Source of the DNA: JBBSIG01 sp038232215
GTDB lineage: Bacteria > Actinomycetota > Thermoleophilia > Gaiellales > Gaiellaceae
Assembly: GCA_038232215.1 (NCBI GenBank)
Contig: JBBSIG010000090.1
Coordinates: 1-9,634, forward strand
Reading direction: 5' to 3'
DNA length: 9,634 nt
A program made the translations under genes and the position numbers. Below are positions 6,867-9,634 of the stretch, in pieces. Position 1 is the stretch's first letter; every line of letters begins with the position of its first letter. Below the pieces are notes generated by a model. It was not told the origin of the DNA and searched no databases. It saw nothing but the letters and a program-made list of their open reading frames with translations.

Positions 6867-7711
6867 CCCTCGCAGCGCTCGCCCGGGAGAGCGGCACCTT
6901 CGCGATGGTCGCGATGGATCAGCGCGAGTCGCTCCGCACAATGCTGGCCGAGCACCAGCCGGGGCCGGTCGGCGACGAGCGGCTCGTTCGCTTCAAGCTG
7001 GCGGTCGCGCGGGAGCTCGCGCCCCATGCCTCCGGGTTCCTGGTCGACGCGGACCTCGGCTTCCGCCCCGTCGTCGCGCACGGACTCGTGCCGCCCTCGT
7101 GCGGATTGATCCTCGCGGTGGACGTGCTCGACCAGCCGCCGGGAGGCGTCGTCGAGGAGACCGCTCTCGCGGAGGAGGTCGAGCCCGGGCCGGCTGTCGC
7201 GCTGAAGCTGCTCGTGATCTGGCGCGACGACCAGCTGCGCCGACGGCGGCTGGAGATGTCGCGACGCTTCGTCGAGCTCGCCCGCGCGCACGGGCTGCTC
7301 TCCGTGCTCGAGGGGGTCGTCCGGGACGCGCCCGACCGGGAGGAGGCGATCGTCGAGGCCGCGCGCGAGCTCTCGTCGGCCGGCCCCTCGCTCTACAAGT
7401 GCGAGGTGCCGCTGCACGGGCGCGCCGAGTCGGCGGAGCTCGAGCGGCGCGCCCGCGAGATCGACGCCGCGGTCGCCTGTCCCTGGGTGGTGCTGTCGCA
7501 GGGCGTCGCGCCCGACGACTTTCCCGCCGCCGTTGGCGCCGCCTGTCGCGGGGGCGCGTCGGGCTTCCTCGCCGGTCGTGCGCTCTGGACCGCCACGCTC
7601 GCGGCGGACGACCCGGCAGACCTCCTGCGTGAGCACGCCGTCCCGCGGCTCCAGGAGCTCGCGGCGATCGTAGACGCCCACGGGCGGCCGTGGGACGAGC
7701 GGCCGGCGTGA
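6863..7711 (+). CDS. Class I ketose-phosphate aldolase, YihT/LacD-like
   Basis: This 282-aa protein resembles E. coli sulfofructose-phosphate aldolase YihT (292 aa) along its whole length and, more distantly, tagatose-bisphosphate aldolase LacD. Shared stretches, compared from memory, are SGTFAMVAMDQRESLRTML, LAPHASGFLVD, ALKLLVIWR, HGLLSVLE, SLYKCEVPLHG, WVVLSQGV and GASGFLAGRALW. Lys179 in LYKCEVPL aligns with YihT Lys193, the Schiff-base lysine, so class I aldol cleavage to dihydroxyacetone phosphate plus an aldehyde is likely. The segment VDADLGFRP differs from YihT VDQQFCYRQ and is closer in feel to LacD, so a sulfosugar substrate should not be assumed. GTG 6863 gives the family N-terminus and overlaps the GH1-remnant stop. 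It probably performs the carbon-splitting step for the sugar released by this operon. The sugar itself is unknown. Confidence 0.87.
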   Translation: MTLAALARESGTFAMVAMDQRESLRTMLAEHQPGPVGDERLVRFKLAVARELAPHASGFLVDADLGFRPVVAHGLVPPSCGLILAVDVLDQPPGGVVEETALAEEVEPGPAVALKLLVIWRDDQLRRRRLEMSRRFVELARAHGLLSVLEGVVRDAPDREEAIVEAARELSSAGPSLYKCEVPLHGRAESAELERRAREIDAAVACPWVVLSQGVAPDDFPAAVGAACRGGASGFLAGRALWTATLAADDPADLLREHAVPRLQELAAIVDAHGRPWDERPA

Positions 7712-8640
7712 ACGTCCGGGGCGTGATCGAGGGCTTCTACGGCCCGCCCTGGACTCACGTCGAGCGGCTCGATCTGCTCGGGCTCTGCGGGCGCCACGAG
7801 CTGAACACCTGGGTGCACGCCGCGAAGGACGACCCCTACCACCGGCTCTGGCGAGACCCGTACCCCGAGGACGAGCTGGACCGGCTAGCGGAGCTCGTGC
7901 GTGCGGCGGAGCGGCACGGCGTCGAGCTTGCGTGGGCGATCGCGCCCGGGCTCTCCATCTGCTACTCGGACGGGGGCGTGCGCTGCCCCGGCGACCGCGA
8001 GCGCTACGGCGCCGAGCCCTCGCCGAGCGCCGCGGCGCAGGCCGACCTCAGCAACCGCTTCCGGCGCGAGTTCCTCGACGGAGCGGCGCTCGTCGTCTGT
8101 CCGATGGGCTACGCGGGCGTGGGCCGGACGACCTACCGCGCCACCTTCGCGCGACTCCTCGACCCCGAGATCGTCGTCTACTGGACCGGGCCCGACGTCG
8201 TCCCCGAGTCGATCACGCGCGAGGATCTCGACGGCGCGGTCGCCGCGTTCGGCCACGAGCTGCTCGTGTGGGACAACTACCCCGTCAACGACTTCGACCC
8301 GGGGCGGCTGTTCCTCGGCCCCCTGCGCGGCCGCGACGGCCGGCTCGCGGACGGACGGCTGGCCGGGATGGTCGCGAACGGAATGCTGCAGGCGGTGCCG
8401 TCCAAGCTCCCGCTCGCCACCGTCTCGGACTTCGCGGGCGATCCCGCGGGGTACCGGGCCGAGGAGTCCTACGAGCGCGCTCTCTCCGAGTACTGCGCCG
8501 AGGTCGTAGAGGCGCTCCGCGTCCTGGTGCCCACGCCGGCGCCCGTGCAGCCGCCCCCGAACGTGGCGACGCTCGTGGAGGCGCTGGCCCCGGGTGTCGA
8601 CGCGGCCACCGCGCTCGCGCTGCTCGGGCCGTTCGCATGA
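7708..8640 (+). CDS. GH84-like (beta-N-acetylglucosaminidase fold) protein lacking the catalytic Asp-Asp segment
   Basis: The 310-aa product opens with the GH84/O-GlcNAcase signature VRGVIEGFYGPPWTHVERLD and continues with LNTWVHAAKDDPYHRLWRDPYP (Lys40, Asp41, Asp42) and AWAIAPGLSICYS. Later it has VYWTGPDVV, LLVWDNYPVNDFDPGRLFLGP (sugar-contacting Trp188, Asn190, Asn194, Asp195 region), SKLPLATVSDF and a short helical tail. Between ICYS (residue 86) and AQADLSNRF (from 110), family members have about 25 more residues. That stretch holds the F-x-L-x-FDD strand with the two catalytic aspartates (human OGA Asp174/Asp175). Here it reads SDGGVRCPGDRERYGAEPSP, with no adjacent Asp pair. The frame is unbroken. 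Function as a hydrolase is therefore doubtful; a binding pseudoenzyme, a decaying gene or an assembly deletion are alternatives. GTG 7708 overlaps the aldolase stop and gives the exact family start. There is no signal peptide. Confidence 0.85.
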   Translation: MNVRGVIEGFYGPPWTHVERLDLLGLCGRHELNTWVHAAKDDPYHRLWRDPYPEDELDRLAELVRAAERHGVELAWAIAPGLSICYSDGGVRCPGDRERYGAEPSPSAAAQADLSNRFRREFLDGAALVVCPMGYAGVGRTTYRATFARLLDPEIVVYWTGPDVVPESITREDLDGAVAAFGHELLVWDNYPVNDFDPGRLFLGPLRGRDGRLADGRLAGMVANGMLQAVPSKLPLATVSDFAGDPAGYRAEESYERALSEYCAEVVEALRVLVPTPAPVQPPPNVATLVEALAPGVDAATALALLGPFA

Positions 8641-9634
8641 CCGACGTCGCCGTCTACGGGGCGACGGGCGCCGGCGTCTCGGCCGCCGTCGCGGCGAGCG
8701 AGGCCGGCGCGGACACGATGCTCCTCGCCGAAGGAAGCCACGTCGGCGGCATGGTCTCCGGCGGCCTCTCCTGGACCGACGTGGGCGACACGCGCGTGCT
8801 CGGCGGAGCGGCACGGCGGTTCTACGGTGAGGTCGCCGCGCACTACCGCGCGCCGCTCTGGGCGGTCAAGGGGCCGGAGCCCCACGTGGCGGAGGAGATC
8901 ATGACGAGCCTGCTCGACCGAGCCGGCGTGGCTGTTCGGCTCGAGGAGAGCGCCACGGTCGACGCCGCGGTGCACGTCGACGCGAGCTACGAGGGCGACG
9001 TGCTGGCGGCGTTCGGCGTGCCCTACGCGGTGGGCCGGGAGTCGCGCGAGCTCTACGGCGAGACGTGGGCCGGGCGACAGCCGGCGACCCGCCCGGGCAG
9101 GCACAACTTCCCGGTGCTGCTCTCCCCGTTCGCGGAGGACGGCTCGCTGCTGCCGCTCGTGCGGGAGCCGGAGCTCGACGAGCGGGGCTGGCCGGCCGAG
9201 CGGCTGGGGGAAGGGGACGGCGGCCTCCAGGCGTACGGGTTCCGCGTCTGTCTCACCGACCGGGCCGAGAACAGGCTGCCGCTCGAAGCGCCGCCCGGGT
9301 ACGACCCGTCGCGCTTCGAGCTCCTCCGTCGCTACCTCGAGGCGGCGGGCGACCGGCTGGAGGCGCGGGACCTGCTGGGTCTCCAGCCCGATCTCCTCCC
9401 CGCGGGCAAGTGCGACGTCAACTCGATCGGGCCCTTCTCGTTGAACCTGCTCGACGGCGGCAATCGCGAGTATCCGGAGGGTGACGCGGCAGCGCGCGCT
9501 CGCATCCGGGAGGCGCACCTCGACTACACGCGGGGCCTCCTCTACTACCTCGCGCACGACGACGGCGTGCCCGCCGGGATCCGGGCCGAGCTCGCACGCT
9601 GGGGGCCGTGCGCCGACGAGTTCGCCGACACGGA
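8637..9634 (+). CDS. FAD-dependent oxidoreductase (PF12831-like), 3' end outside window
   Basis: The frame is open from ATG 8637, which overlaps the GH84-like stop (ATGA), to the window end; 332 residues are visible. The N-terminus is an FAD-binding Rossmann motif, VAVYGATGAGVSAAVAASEAG, followed by GSHVGGMVSGGLSWTDVG. Downstream family landmarks are EPHVAEEIM, HVDASYEGDVLAAFGVPYAVGRES, LQAYGFRVCLTD, PPGYDP, KCDVNSIGPFSLNLLDGGNREYP and GLLYYLAHDDGVP. The family is widespread in bacterial sugar-utilisation loci but mostly uncharacterised. Oxidation of a sugar or glycoside is a guess from context. Between RLEESATV (to residue 108) and DAAVHVDASYEGD there seems to be a gap of roughly 15-20 residues. 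In relatives this holds beta strands and a 'dG' turn ahead of the VFIDATYEGD-type motif. No membrane anchor or export signal is seen. Confidence 0.87.
   Translation, partial: MTDVAVYGATGAGVSAAVAASEAGADTMLLAEGSHVGGMVSGGLSWTDVGDTRVLGGAARRFYGEVAAHYRAPLWAVKGPEPHVAEEIMTSLLDRAGVAVRLEESATVDAAVHVDASYEGDVLAAFGVPYAVGRESRELYGETWAGRQPATRPGRHNFPVLLSPFAEDGSLLPLVREPELDERGWPAERLGEGDGGLQAYGFRVCLTDRAENRLPLEAPPGYDPSRFELLRRYLEAAGDRLEARDLLGLQPDLLPAGKCDVNSIGPFSLNLLDGGNREYPEGDAAARARIREAHLDYTRGLLYYLAHDDGVPAGIRAELARWGPCADEFADT

Noticed and set aside
4738..6897. 719-aa open frame on the minus strand
   Set aside because: It is antisense to the 585-aa gene and the GH1 remnant, compositionally biased and without motifs, so it is a GC-driven shadow.
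6863..7711. Calling the locus a sulfoquinovose (sulfo-EMP) degradation operon because of the YihT-like aldolase
   Set aside because: No sulfoquinovosidase, sulfoquinovose isomerase or sulfolactaldehyde enzyme is present, and a segment near the active site differs from YihT.
9065..9484. 139-aa plus-strand frame near the window end
   Set aside because: It is an alternate frame inside the FAD oxidoreductase, with Ala/Arg/Gly-rich sequence and no family resemblance.
1..9634. tRNA, rRNA, CRISPR array, insertion sequence or phage genes
   Set aside because: None were seen. There are no regularly spaced repeats, transposase or integrase motifs, and nearly all of the window is coding.

Overview
The window is a very GC-rich, densely packed bacterial stretch. 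Strong G/C preference at third codon positions, frequent GTG starts and 4-bp stop/start overlaps suggest a high-GC actinobacterium, perhaps a Thermoleophilia-type soil lineage. That lineage is an inference from style only. All genes read on the + strand and form a carbohydrate uptake and degradation locus.

Layout: (1) 2-700, the 3' part of a sugar ABC transporter permease (CUT1/MalG type). (2) 701-877, the only real gap. It holds a perfect 13-bp palindrome, a second small hairpin and a distant second copy of one palindrome arm. (3) 878-9634, eight genes in which each gene overlaps the next by 4 or 8 bp: ROK sugar kinase, GmhA-like SIS phosphosugar isomerase, GH38 alpha-mannosidase, a 585-aa probable helical-barrel protein of unknown function, an N-terminal GH1 beta-glucosidase remnant, a YihT/LacD-like class I aldolase, a GH84-like protein, and an FAD-dependent oxidoreductase that runs off the window.

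How they may work together (inference): the transporter imports glycosides or oligosaccharides. The cytoplasmic glycosidases (GH38, perhaps the 585-aa protein, and formerly GH1 and GH84) trim them. The kinase and isomerase handle the freed sugar, and the aldolase cleaves a ketose phosphate into three-carbon units. The oxidoreductase may act on a sugar or glycoside. The presence of alpha-mannosidase and beta-N-acetylglucosaminidase folds hints at mannose/GlcNAc-containing glycans.

The most unusual observation is that three of the last four genes look internally shortened while gene order, reading frame and overlaps are intact. GH1 keeps only its first ~55 family residues. The GH84-like protein lacks the segment that should carry the catalytic Asp-Asp pair. 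The FAD protein seems to lack roughly 15-20 residues before a conserved motif. Family comparisons were made from memory, not by alignment.
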